From the NCBI GenBank assembly GCA_964510785.1, contig CAZECM010000006.1, forward strand, positions 1-64,000: a stretch of 64,000 nt of DNA. The letters run 5' to 3'. Each line of letters begins with the position of its first letter. The stretch's first letter is position 1. Of this stretch, positions 1 to 7,259 are shown piece by piece. Source of the stretch: JAAYZM01 sp964510785. GTDB taxonomy: Bacteria; Actinomycetota; Actinomycetes; Actinomycetales; Cellulomonadaceae. The position numbers and the translations under genes are program-made. A model generated the notes under the pieces. That model was not told the origin of the DNA and did not search any database. It saw nothing but the letters and a program-made list of their open reading frames with translations.

Positions 1-2
1 AC

Positions 3-1109
3 TTCGACTGGCTCGTCGACTACGACTTCACCGCGGAGATGGAGGAGGACCTCGACGAGATCGCCGCCGGTCAGCGCGACCGGGCGGCGTGGTTGCAGCG
101 CTTCTACTTCGGCGACGGCTCCGGGGAGGTGTCCGGTCAGGGGCTGCGCGACCTGGTCGCCAACCTCGGCGAGATCGACGCGCGCGACATCAACACCGTG
201 CCGATCGGCGACGGCATCACGCTCCGGGTGGGCCGCTACGGGCCGTACCTCGAGGTGGCCGACGGCGAGGGCGGCACGCGCCGGGCCTCCGTGCCCGAGG
301 AGCTCGCGCCCGACGAGCTGACCGTCGCCAAGGCGCACGAGCTGTTCACGACGCACGGCGACGGCGACATCGAGCTCGGTGTCGACCCCGCGACGGGCCA
401 CCCGATCGTCGCGAAGTCCGGGCGCTACGGTCCGTACGTGACCGAGGTGCTGCCCGAGCCCGAGCTCGACGAGTCGCTCTCCGCGGCGGCGAAGAAGCGG
501 GCGCTCGCGGCACTGCCCAAGCCGCGCACCGGTTCGCTGCTCAAGTCGATGGCGCTCGACACCGTGACGCTCGAGGACGCGCTGCGGCTCTTGTCGCTCC
601 CGCGCGTCGTGGGTGCGGACCCCGAGACGGGCGCGGAGATCACGGCGCAGAACGGTCGCTACGGGCCGTACCTCAAGAAGGGCACCGACTCGCGCTCGCT
701 CGCCGACGAGGAGTCGATGTTCACCGTCACCCTCGAGGAGGCGCTCGCGCTGTACGCCCAGCCGAAGCGCGGGCGGGGGCAGACGGCGGCCGCCCCGCTG
801 CGCGAGCTGGGCGAGGACCCGACGTCGGGCAAGCCGATCACCGTCAAGGACGGTCGGTTCGGCGCCTACGTGACCGACGGCGAGACGAACCGGACCCTGC
901 CGCGCGACCTCACTCCCGAGACCATCACCTTCGACCAGGCCGTCCAGCTCCTCGCCGACAAGCGCGCGGCCGGCCCGGCCAAGAAGCGCACCACGCGCAA
1001 GGCCCCCGCGAAGAAGACCGCCGCGAAGAAGACGGCAGCCAAGAAGACTGCGGCCAAGAAGACTGCGGCCAAGAAGACGGCCACCACGAAGGCCACCCCC
1101 GAGAAGTAG
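3..1109 (+). CDS. topA: DNA topoisomerase I, C-terminal part (partial at left edge)
   Basis: This is the 3' end of the type IA topoisomerase that relaxes negative supercoils. The reading frame is already open at base 3; the first residues (LVDYDFTAEMEEDLD) match the end of the catalytic core of actinobacterial TopA. Four tandem C-terminal repeats follow, each with a GRYGPY or GRFGAY core (bases about 230, 420, 655 and 860). They replace the zinc fingers of the E. coli enzyme. The protein ends in a lysine-rich tail built of AKKTA units, known in actinobacterial TopA to aid DNA binding and processivity. The 5' part lies outside the window. The next gene has its own promoter. Confidence 0.96.
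   Translation, partial: FDWLVDYDFTAEMEEDLDEIAAGQRDRAAWLQRFYFGDGSGEVSGQGLRDLVANLGEIDARDINTVPIGDGITLRVGRYGPYLEVADGEGGTRRASVPEELAPDELTVAKAHELFTTHGDGDIELGVDPATGHPIVAKSGRYGPYVTEVLPEPELDESLSAAAKKRALAALPKPRTGSLLKSMALDTVTLEDALRLLSLPRVVGADPETGAEITAQNGRYGPYLKKGTDSRSLADEESMFTVTLEEALALYAQPKRGRGQTAAAPLRELGEDPTSGKPITVKDGRFGAYVTDGETNRTLPRDLTPETITFDQAVQLLADKRAAGPAKKRTTRKAPAKKTAAKKTAAKKTAAKKTAAKKTATTKATPEK
1009..1086 (+). repeat. 15-base tandem repeat coding the TopA lysine-rich tail
   Basis: About five imperfect 15-base units each encode K-T-A-A-K. Copy number in such tails usually varies between related strains. The repeat gives the protein a strongly basic, flexible end. Confidence 0.85.
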
Positions 1110-1146
1110 GGCCCGTCGTCGGGCGCGGGCGTCCGTGGCGGTCCAC

Positions 1147-1152
1147 TAGCGT
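1147..1152 (+). promoter_or_regulatory. -10 element of a probable leaderless promoter
   Basis: TAGCGT fits the actinobacterial TANNNT -10 and ends 6 bases before the ATG of the next gene. There is no Shine-Dalgarno sequence. Transcription probably starts at or next to the start codon. Confidence 0.55.
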
Positions 1153-1158
1153 GGGGGC

Positions 1159-2160
1159 ATGAGCATCGTCGAGGATCCCCGTACCGCACCGACCATCCGC
1201 TGGGGCATCCTCGGCCCCGGGTGGATCGCCGGCACGTTCGCCGAGGCCGTGCTCGGCCACACGCGCGCCCAGCTCGTCGCGGTCGGCTCGCGCAACAACG
1301 TCCGGGCCGAGCGCTTCGCGACGAAGTACGGCATCCCGACCACGCACGAGGGCTACGAGCGGCTCGTCGCGGACCCGCAGGTCGATGCCGTGTACGTCGC
1401 GACCCCCCACTCCGAGCACGCCGAGCACGCTCTGCTCGCGATCGAGGCGGGCAAGCACGTGCTCGTCGAGAAGGCGTTCACGCGCTCGGCCGCCGAGGCG
1501 CAGCGGGTGGTGGACGCCGCCCGCGCGAAGGGCGTGTTCGTCATGGAGGCGATGTGGACGCGGTTCCTGCCGCACGTCGCCGCGCTGCGCGGTGCGATCG
1601 AGCGCGGGGAGATCGGCGAGGTCGTCTCGCTCAGCGCGGACCACGGGCAGTGGTTCGACGTCGGGCCCGAGCACCGGCTCCTCAACCCCGACCTCGCCGG
1701 CGGCGCCCTGCTCGACCTCGGCGTCTACCCCGTCTCCTTCGCGCACGACCTGCTCGGTGTGCCGACGGCCGTCCACGCGAACGGTCGCCTCACCGAGACG
1801 GGCGTCGACGGCCAGGTCGCCATCTCTCTCGAGTACCCGGGCGCCCAGGCGCTGCTCGCCACGACGTTGTGGGCCAAGACCCCGACGACGGCGCACATCT
1901 CCGGCACCGAGGGCCGCATCGAGGTCGCGGGCGAGTTCTACCGACCCACGTCGTTCCGCGTGATCCGCCGGGACGGCAGCGAGTGGACGTACGACCGGCC
2001 CGTCGACGGCGGCTTCCAGTTCCAGGCCGCCGAGGTCGCCCGCCGGGTGGCCGAGGGCGCGACGGAGAGCCCGCGCATCACGCTCGACAACTCGCTCGAG
2101 GTCATGCGCACCCTCGACACGATCCGCGCCCAGATCGGGGTCTCCTACCCCGGCGAGTGA
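1159..2160 (+). CDS. Gfo/Idh/MocA family NAD(P)-dependent oxidoreductase
   Basis: A 333-residue protein with an N-terminal Rossmann fold (GILGPGWIAGTFA, residues about 15-27), the family EK motif (HVLVEKAFT, about residue 105) and a C-terminal alpha/beta substrate domain. Members oxidise or reduce sugars, inositols or trans-dihydrodiols with a nicotinamide cofactor. Nothing here fixes the substrate. The length is normal for the family. It is monocistronic between topA and tmk, with a probable leaderless promoter 6 bases upstream of the ATG. Confidence 0.88.
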   Translation: MSIVEDPRTAPTIRWGILGPGWIAGTFAEAVLGHTRAQLVAVGSRNNVRAERFATKYGIPTTHEGYERLVADPQVDAVYVATPHSEHAEHALLAIEAGKHVLVEKAFTRSAAEAQRVVDAARAKGVFVMEAMWTRFLPHVAALRGAIERGEIGEVVSLSADHGQWFDVGPEHRLLNPDLAGGALLDLGVYPVSFAHDLLGVPTAVHANGRLTETGVDGQVAISLEYPGAQALLATTLWAKTPTTAHISGTEGRIEVAGEFYRPTSFRVIRRDGSEWTYDRPVDGGFQFQAAEVARRVAEGATESPRITLDNSLEVMRTLDTIRAQIGVSYPGE

Positions 2161-2221
2161 TTCGGTCGCCGATCGCTCGCCCCGATGAGCTCCTTACCCC
2201 TCGCTCTCTGCGTCGGGGGTC

Positions 2222-2359
2222 GCCTCGCCCAACCTCACGGTGCGCTTGCCGCTCGCGGACCGTGCGCGACCCGACGAGACCGCAGCCCGTGAGGGTCGCA
2301 AGGTCTCGGACGTCGTCCGCCCGGCCATCGACGAGCACCTCTCGTGCCACACCCGCTGA
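2222..2359 (+). pseudogene. remnant of a ribbon-helix-helix (CopG/antitoxin-like) protein
   Basis: In frame 2 the sequence reads NLTVRLP...LADRA...AAREGRKVSDVVRPAIDEHL and then a stop. This is the standard RHH layout: a beta strand TVRLP, helix A, then a second helix with VSDVVRxAIDEHL. There is no in-frame ATG or GTG before it, and the frame is closed by TGA at 2186-2188. It therefore looks like a decayed gene, probably the antitoxin of a lost toxin-antitoxin pair. No toxin can be recognised downstream. The family match comes from motif reading only. Confidence 0.5.
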
Positions 2360-2380
2360 CACGTCCCGCTCCGCGCGATC

Positions 2381-2445
2381 ACGCTGCACGACTACTGACG
2401 CCAGACGCACGCAATCGTTCAGCGTGATCTGCAGTGTCGTTCCCC
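2381..2445 (+). repeat. dispersed intergenic element, copy 1
   Basis: Blocks shared with 42899-42951 in the same order and orientation: an 11-base block (10 identical), a 14-base spacer in both, an identical 13-base block (2406-2418), and a 15-base block (13 identical). This copy carries 12 extra bases (2419-2430). It can also fold through the perfect 10-base arms 2377-2386 and 2420-2429. Confidence 0.6.
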
Positions 2446-2475
2446 ACTGGTGGGCCCGGCGTCGGTGGGGGCGGA

Positions 2476-2481
2476 TAGCCT
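2476..2481 (+). promoter_or_regulatory. -10 element for tmk-holB, leaderless
   Basis: TAGCCT fits TANNNT and lies 7 bases before the GTG at 2489. This placement is the main reason to prefer that start over an in-frame ATG at 2450. Confidence 0.6.
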
Positions 2482-2488
2482 TGCCCGC

Positions 2489-3127
2489 GTGACCGACTCC
2501 TCCGCGCTGCCCGGCGTCTTCATCTCCTTCGAGGGTGGCGACGGCGCGGGCAAGTCCACCCAGGTGCGGCTCCTCGCGCAGTGGTTCGCCGAGCGCGGCC
2601 GCGAGGTGGTCGTGACGTTCGAGCCGGGGGACACGACGCTCGGTACGACGCTGCGCGAGGCCGTGCAGCACGGCGAGGACCTCGACCCGCGCACCGAGGC
2701 GCTGCTCTACGCGGCGGACCGCGCGCACCACGTCGCCACGGTGGTCCGCCCGGCCCTCGAGCGTGGCGCCGTCGTCATCACCGACCGCTACCTCGACTCC
2801 TCGGTCGCGTACCAGGGTTCGGGTCGCGCGCTCGGCGCCGAGGAGGTCGAACACCTCTCCTTGTGGGCCGCGCAAGGTCTGCTCCCGGCGCTGACGGTCC
2901 TGCTCGACCTGGACCCCGTGGTCGGAGCGGCGCGTCTGACGGGCAGCCCGGACCGCATCGAGCGGGCGGGCGACGAGTTCCACCGTGCCGTGCGCGAGGC
3001 CTTCCGCGAGCGGGCGGCGGCGGACACGAGCGGGCGGTGGCTGACCCTCGACGCGACCGCCCCGGTGGCCGAGCTGCACGCGGCCGTCGTCGGGCGCGTC
3101 GAGGCGCTGCCGGGGGTGACAGGGTGA
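2489..3127 (+). CDS. tmk: thymidylate kinase
   Basis: A 212-residue enzyme that phosphorylates dTMP to dTDP with ATP, essential for DNA synthesis. The P-loop FEGGDGAGKST lies at residues about 12-22, the DRY motif in TDRYLDSSVAYQGSGRALG in the middle, and a short LID region follows. Length is typical. The GTG start is supported by the -10 box 7 bases upstream and by the family's N-terminus just before the P-loop. The stop overlaps the holB start (GTGA), so the two genes are translationally coupled, a common actinobacterial arrangement. Confidence 0.95.
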   Translation: MTDSSALPGVFISFEGGDGAGKSTQVRLLAQWFAERGREVVVTFEPGDTTLGTTLREAVQHGEDLDPRTEALLYAADRAHHVATVVRPALERGAVVITDRYLDSSVAYQGSGRALGAEEVEHLSLWAAQGLLPALTVLLDLDPVVGAARLTGSPDRIERAGDEFHRAVREAFRERAAADTSGRWLTLDATAPVAELHAAVVGRVEALPGVTG

Positions 3128-4272
3128 GCGTGTGGGACGACGTCGTCGGGCAGGAAGCCGCCGTCGAGACCTTCCGCGCCGCCGTCGCGGACCTCCGTGC
3201 CATGACGCACGCCTGGCTCGTCACGGGACCACCGGGCTCGGGGCGCTCCACGGCGGCACGCGCGTTCGCCGCCGCGCTGCAGTGTCCCGACCAGGGCTGC
3301 GGGCACTGCCACGCGTGCGCCACGGTGCTCGGCGGGACGCATCCCGACGTGACCCTCGTCGCGACGGAGCTGCTGAGCATCGGCATCGAGGAGACCCGCT
3401 CCCTCGTCTCGCTCGCCCAGCGCACACCCTCGCAGGGGCGCTGGCGCGTCATCGTCGTGGAGGACGCCGATCGCATGGCGGAGCGCACCTCGAACGTGCT
3501 GCTCAAGGCGATCGAGGAGCCGCCGGGGCGCACCGTGTGGCTGCTGTGCGCGCCGAGCCCGCAGGACGTCGTCGTCACGATCCGCTCGCGCTCGCGGTCC
3601 GTCGCGCTGCGGGTGCCCCCGCCCGACGCCGTCGCCCAGCTCCTCGTGACCCGGGACGGTGTGGCCCCCGAGCTCGCCGCCGTGGTGGCTCGTGCCGCGC
3701 AGAGCCACATCGGGGTGGCCCGCCGCCTCGCGCGCGACCCTGACGCCCGGGCGCGCCGCGACCAGGTGCTCGCCATCCCGGGCGAGATCCGCGGCGTGGG
3801 GGACGCCGTGCTCGCCGCGGGGGAGCTCGTCGAGGTGGCCCAGGCCGAGGCGAAGTCGTCGACGGCGGACCGGGACGCGGCCGAGCGTGCCGAGCTGCTG
3901 CGGTCGCTCGGTGCGGAGGGCGGTGGGACGCTGCCGCCCGCGCTGCGCTCCCAGGTGACCCAGCTCGAGAAGGACCAGAAGCGCCGGGCCACCCGGGCGC
4001 AGCGTGACGTGCTGGACCGGGCCATGGTGGACCTGCTCTCGCTGTACCGCGACGTGCTCACGATCCAGCTCGGCGCGGGGCTCGAGCTCATGAACGTCGA
4101 GCACGCCGCCCAGGTGAAGGCGCTCGCCGCGGCGGCGACGCCCGAGGAGACGCTGCGCCGCATGGACGCGATCGGTGTGGCGCGCACCCGGCTCTCGGGC
4201 AACGTCGCGCCCCTGCTCGCGGTCGAGGCGATGGCCCTCGCCTTGCGTCCGCAGGCTCGGCAGTTAGGGTGA
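3124..4272 (+). CDS. holB: DNA polymerase III delta-prime subunit
   Basis: A 382-residue clamp-loader subunit of the replisome. It begins MSVWDDVVGQ, as in actinobacterial delta-prime. It has an AAA+ fold with a modified P-loop GPPGSGRST (about residues 35-43), a zinc-binding loop with CPDQGCGHCHAC, and a sensor region AIEEPPGRT. The Lys of the Walker A motif is Arg, which fits a subunit that does not hydrolyse ATP. The start overlaps the tmk stop by GTGA, so translation is coupled. The clamp loader places the sliding clamp on DNA together with delta and tau/gamma. Confidence 0.94.
   Translation: MSVWDDVVGQEAAVETFRAAVADLRAMTHAWLVTGPPGSGRSTAARAFAAALQCPDQGCGHCHACATVLGGTHPDVTLVATELLSIGIEETRSLVSLAQRTPSQGRWRVIVVEDADRMAERTSNVLLKAIEEPPGRTVWLLCAPSPQDVVVTIRSRSRSVALRVPPPDAVAQLLVTRDGVAPELAAVVARAAQSHIGVARRLARDPDARARRDQVLAIPGEIRGVGDAVLAAGELVEVAQAEAKSSTADRDAAERAELLRSLGAEGGGTLPPALRSQVTQLEKDQKRRATRAQRDVLDRAMVDLLSLYRDVLTIQLGAGLELMNVEHAAQVKALAAAATPEETLRRMDAIGVARTRLSGNVAPLLAVEAMALALRPQARQLG
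4265..4270 (+). promoter_or_regulatory. -10 element inside the end of holB
   Basis: TAGGGT fits TANNNT and lies 6 bases before the GTG of the next gene. That gene could therefore be transcribed leaderless on its own as well as with tmk-holB. Confidence 0.45.
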
Positions 4273-4276
4273 CCGG

Positions 4277-5821
4277 GTGCAAGAGACGACTACGAGGGGT
4301 GCGCTGAGGTTGCGGCGGCTCCTCGCCGTGCTCCTGGTCGCCGTCCTCGTGCTCGCCGGATGCACTCCGCCGCGGCACCAGGCGCCCGTGGTTCCGCCGC
4401 CTCCGCCCGTGGTGCCGGAGGGGATCGCCACCGAGCTCGTCGGGTTCTACTCCCAGATCCCGCAGTGGACCGAGTGTGGGACGTTGCAGTGCGCGCAGGT
4501 GCGCGTGCCCACCGACTGGGACGACCCCGGTGCCGGTGAGTTCACGGTGCAGATCGCGCGCAACCAGGCCCACGGCGAACGGCGGGGCACCCTCTTCGTC
4601 AACCCCGGCGGACCCGGCGGCTCGGGCGTCGACCTCACCGAGCAGGCGAGCTCGCTCTTCGGGGAAGGGGTGCTCGAGGTGTACGACGTCGTCGGCTTCG
4701 ACCCCCGCGGCGTGGGCGCCTCGCACCCCGTGCGGTGCCTCGACGCTTCGGGCAAGGACGCGCTGTTCGCACGCGACTTCGACCACGACGACGACGCCGG
4801 CCTGGCCGAGGCGTTCGACGCGTGGGAGGAGTTCGGCGCCTCGTGCTTGGAGCAGACCGGTTCGCTGCTCGGGCACGTGGGCACCGTCTCGGCCGCGAAG
4901 GACCTCGACGTGCTCCGCGCGGTGCTCGGCGACGAGACGCTCACCTACCTCGGCTACTCCTACGGCACGCAGCTCGGCGCGACGTACGCGACGCTGTTCC
5001 CCGAGCACGTCGGGCGGCTCGTGCTCGATGGCGCGGTGGACCCGACTCTCACCTCGCGCGAGCTCAACCTCGGGCAGGCCGAGGGCTTCGAGATGGCGCT
5101 GAGCAACTACGTGGGCTACTGCCAGAGCCAGAGCGACTGCCCGCTGACGGGTTCCGTCGAGGACGGCCTCGCACAGATCCGCGCGCTGTCCGAGAGGGCG
5201 CGCAGGGCACCCCTGGCCACGGACGATCCCGCGCGCGACCTCACGGCGACGCTCCTCTTCTACGGGATCGCCGTGACGCTCTACGACAACCGCTCGTGGT
5301 CGTTCCTCACCGACGCGCTGCGCGAGGCCATCGTCGAGGGCAGCGGGGCGATGCTCCTGCTCCTTGCCGACTTCTACTTCGACCGCGCGCCCGAGGGCAT
5401 CTACCTCTCGAACCAGACCGAGGCGTTCTACGCGATCAACTGCGCCGACTCGCGCGGCAACGCCGACCCCGAGCAGATGCGCGCCGAGGCGACGGAGCTG
5501 GTCGAGGTCGCGCCGACGCTCGGGGCCTCGTTCGGGTTCGCCGAGCTGCCGTGCGCGCGCTGGCCCGTCCCGCCCCAAGGACTGCCCGACGACTTCTCGG
5601 CCGCAGGGGCCCCGCCGATCGTCGTGATCGGCACGACGAACGACCCGGCGACGCCGTACGCCTGGAGCCAGAACCTCGCCAAGCTGCTCGACTCGGGGGT
5701 GCTCGTCACGTTCGAGGGGGAGGGGCACACGGCCTACGGCCGCTCCAACGAGTGCATCGACGGGGCCGTGGACGCGTTCCTCGTGGACGGCACGGTGCCG
5801 CAGGACGGGCTCATGTGCTGA
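4277..5821 (+). CDS. secreted TAP-like alpha/beta hydrolase lipoprotein
   Basis: A 514-residue exported hydrolase of the tripeptidyl-aminopeptidase/SlpD type. A signal peptide ends in the lipobox LVLAGC (Cys29), so it should be anchored outside the membrane. The oxyanion region is NPGGPGGSGVD, the nucleophile elbow GYSYGTQ, and the C-terminal TAP domain carries the acid TNDPATP and the His of GHTAYG. The triad Ser-Asp-His is complete. Such proteins release short peptides or hydrolyse esters. The gene follows holB by 4 bases, an arrangement often seen in this lineage, but a functional link to replication is not expected. Confidence 0.9.
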   Translation: MQETTTRGALRLRRLLAVLLVAVLVLAGCTPPRHQAPVVPPPPPVVPEGIATELVGFYSQIPQWTECGTLQCAQVRVPTDWDDPGAGEFTVQIARNQAHGERRGTLFVNPGGPGGSGVDLTEQASSLFGEGVLEVYDVVGFDPRGVGASHPVRCLDASGKDALFARDFDHDDDAGLAEAFDAWEEFGASCLEQTGSLLGHVGTVSAAKDLDVLRAVLGDETLTYLGYSYGTQLGATYATLFPEHVGRLVLDGAVDPTLTSRELNLGQAEGFEMALSNYVGYCQSQSDCPLTGSVEDGLAQIRALSERARRAPLATDDPARDLTATLLFYGIAVTLYDNRSWSFLTDALREAIVEGSGAMLLLLADFYFDRAPEGIYLSNQTEAFYAINCADSRGNADPEQMRAEATELVEVAPTLGASFGFAELPCARWPVPPQGLPDDFSAAGAPPIVVIGTTNDPATPYAWSQNLAKLLDSGVLVTFEGEGHTAYGRSNECIDGAVDAFLVDGTVPQDGLMC

Positions 5822-5836
5822 GCGCACAATCTCGCT

Positions 5837-5865
5837 TTGGAGCATCGGCGATCGCTGGGTAGAGT
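5837..5865 (+). promoter_or_regulatory. promoter of the tRNA-Thr gene
   Basis: A -35 TTGGAG (5837-5842) and a -10 TAGAGT (5860-5865) are separated by 17 bases. Transcription would start about 6 bases before the tRNA. Confidence 0.7.
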
Positions 5866-5877
5866 TAGCGCGCTGTC

Positions 5878-5950
5878 GCCGCCTTAGCTCAGTCGGCAGA
5901 GCGTCTCACTCGTAATGAGAAGGTCAAGGGTTCGATTCCCTTAGGCGGCT
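5878..5950 (+). tRNA. tRNA-Thr, anticodon CGU
   Basis: A 73-base cloverleaf with a 7-bp acceptor stem (GCCGCCT with AGGCGGC), D arm, an anticodon stem TCTCA/TGAGA with CGT at 5911-5913, and a T arm AAGGG-TTCGATT-CCCTT. It decodes ACG. The 3' CCA is not encoded. I see no attachment-site duplication or integrase nearby. Confidence 0.97.
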
Positions 5951-5958
5951 CCGCACGC

Positions 5959-5988
5959 AAGGCCCCCGTCATCAGCGACGGGGGCCTT
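5959..5988 (+). terminator. intrinsic-type terminator after tRNA-Thr
   Basis: A perfect 12-bp stem (5959-5970 with 5977-5988) with a 6-base loop and only a weak T run, as usual in very GC-rich genomes. Confidence 0.8.
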
Positions 5989-6024
5989 CGCCGTCTCTCC
6001 CGCCGTCTGGCCCGCGCGGCGACG

Positions 6025-6030
6025 TACTCT
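6025..6030 (+). promoter_or_regulatory. -10 element of the NUDIX gene, leaderless
   Basis: TACTCT lies 7 bases before the ATG at 6038, with no Shine-Dalgarno sequence. Confidence 0.55.
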
Positions 6031-6037
6031 CGAGGCC

Positions 6038-6457
6038 ATGGATCTGCGAGTCGCCGCCTACGCCATCGTGCACGACGAGGCCGGCCGCCTCCTGCTGACC
6101 CACCTCTCCGAGCCGGGTGACGACCGCTGGACCCTGCCCGGCGGCGGCATCGACCCCGGTGAGGACCCGCGCGACGCAGCCGTGCGTGAGGTGCTCGAGG
6201 AGACCGGTCTGCGCGTCGAGCTCGACGAGCTGCTCGGCGTGGACTCGATCGTGATCCCCGCGGCGGACCGGGCGCCGGGACTGCCGGACATCCAGGGCGT
6301 CCGCATCGTCTACCGCGCCCACGTCACGGGTGGTGAGCTGCGCGACGAGGTCGACGGCTCGACGGACGCGGCGGCGTGGCACACCCCGGCCGCGCTCGGC
6401 GGCATCGGGCTCGTCGAGCTCGTCGACGTGGCGCTGCGGTTCGCCGGCTCGGGCTGA
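6038..6457 (+). CDS. NUDIX hydrolase
   Basis: A 139-residue single-domain protein. The complete NUDIX box GX5EX7REUXEEXGU is visible (GGGIDPGEDPRD then REVLEETG, residues about 38-62). The enzyme hydrolyses a nucleoside diphosphate linked to another moiety, using Mg2+ bound by the box glutamates. The substrate cannot be read from the sequence. It is a single gene between the tRNA terminator and the sigma-factor gene. Confidence 0.92.
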   Translation: MDLRVAAYAIVHDEAGRLLLTHLSEPGDDRWTLPGGGIDPGEDPRDAAVREVLEETGLRVELDELLGVDSIVIPAADRAPGLPDIQGVRIVYRAHVTGGELRDEVDGSTDAAAWHTPAALGGIGLVELVDVALRFAGSG

Positions 6458-6632
6458 GCGACGACCGGAGCGGTCGCGGCGGCACCGCGCGCCCGGCGTG
6501 GGACGCCGGACGCGATCACGAGCGGGGACGGCCTGCAAGAATCGGGTCCACCGGGACACACTCCCGGCAGGGGGCATGCCGCCCTCGTCGATGCCGCGCG
6601 CCCCTGGGCGCCCGAGCCGAGGGAGCAGGCCG

Positions 6633-7139
6633 GTGACCGACGCCGTCGAGACACCCCGCGACGACGCATGGTTCGAGGCGCTCTTCCGCGACCACTCGAC
6701 CGCCGTGTTCCGCTACTTCGCCCGCCGCGCGGGCGTGCAGGAGGCGGAGGACCTCGCCGCGGACGTCTTCGCGACGGCATGGCGGCGCCGGGCCGACGTC
6801 CCGGAGGGCGCCGAGCTGCCCTGGCTCTACCGCACGTCCGGCTTCGTGCTCGCCAACCACCAGCGCAAGGGCCGCCCCGTCCCCGTCGCGGAGGTCCCGG
6901 ACGAGCCCGACGACGACGTGGACCCAGCGACCCTTGCCGTGGCGGACGACGAGGTGCGCGCCGTGCTCGGCGCCCTCGCTCCCAGGGACAGGCGCATCCT
7001 GCTGCTCGTCGCGTGGGAGGGGCTCGACGGCAACGAGCTCGCCGAGGTGCTCGGTGTCTCGCGCGGTGGTGCCGATGCGGCGCTCTCCCGGGCACGCTCC
7101 CGGCTGCGCGACGCGTGGGAGGCCCGCGTCTCCGCGTGA
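6633..7139 (+). CDS. ECF-type RNA polymerase sigma factor
   Basis: A 168-residue sigma-70 family protein with region 2 (FRYFARRAGVQEAEDLAADVF and WRRR) and region 4 (LAPRDRRILLLVAWEG then a helix-turn-helix VLGVSRGGADAALSRARS). Regions 1 and 3 are absent, as in ECF factors. The GTG start is preceded by GGGAGC. The next gene, 120 bases downstream on the same strand, encodes a protein with one membrane span near its N-terminus. This pairing is typical of an ECF sigma factor and its membrane-bound regulator. Confidence 0.9.
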   Translation: MTDAVETPRDDAWFEALFRDHSTAVFRYFARRAGVQEAEDLAADVFATAWRRRADVPEGAELPWLYRTSGFVLANHQRKGRPVPVAEVPDEPDDDVDPATLAVADDEVRAVLGALAPRDRRILLLVAWEGLDGNELAEVLGVSRGGADAALSRARSRLRDAWEARVSA

Positions 7140-7259
7140 GACGAGGCCGGTGACTCTTCACCCGCGACGTGCCGCAACCCATTGCAAGGCGACGTGACGC
7201 GGCGACATATACCCGAGCAGAGGCCCACGACCACGGGCCGATCATCCTGGAGGACAACC

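Larger units (their letters stand above)
2161..2488. other. 328-base intergenic stretch with decayed sequence
   Basis: This stretch holds no intact gene. It contains a ribbon-helix-helix remnant (2222-2359), one copy of a dispersed hairpin element (2381-2445) and, at the right end, the -10 element of tmk. Confidence 0.8.

Noticed and set aside
5878..5988. tRNA-Thr as an integration site
   Set aside because: There is no integrase, no duplicated tRNA end and no change of gene content on either side.
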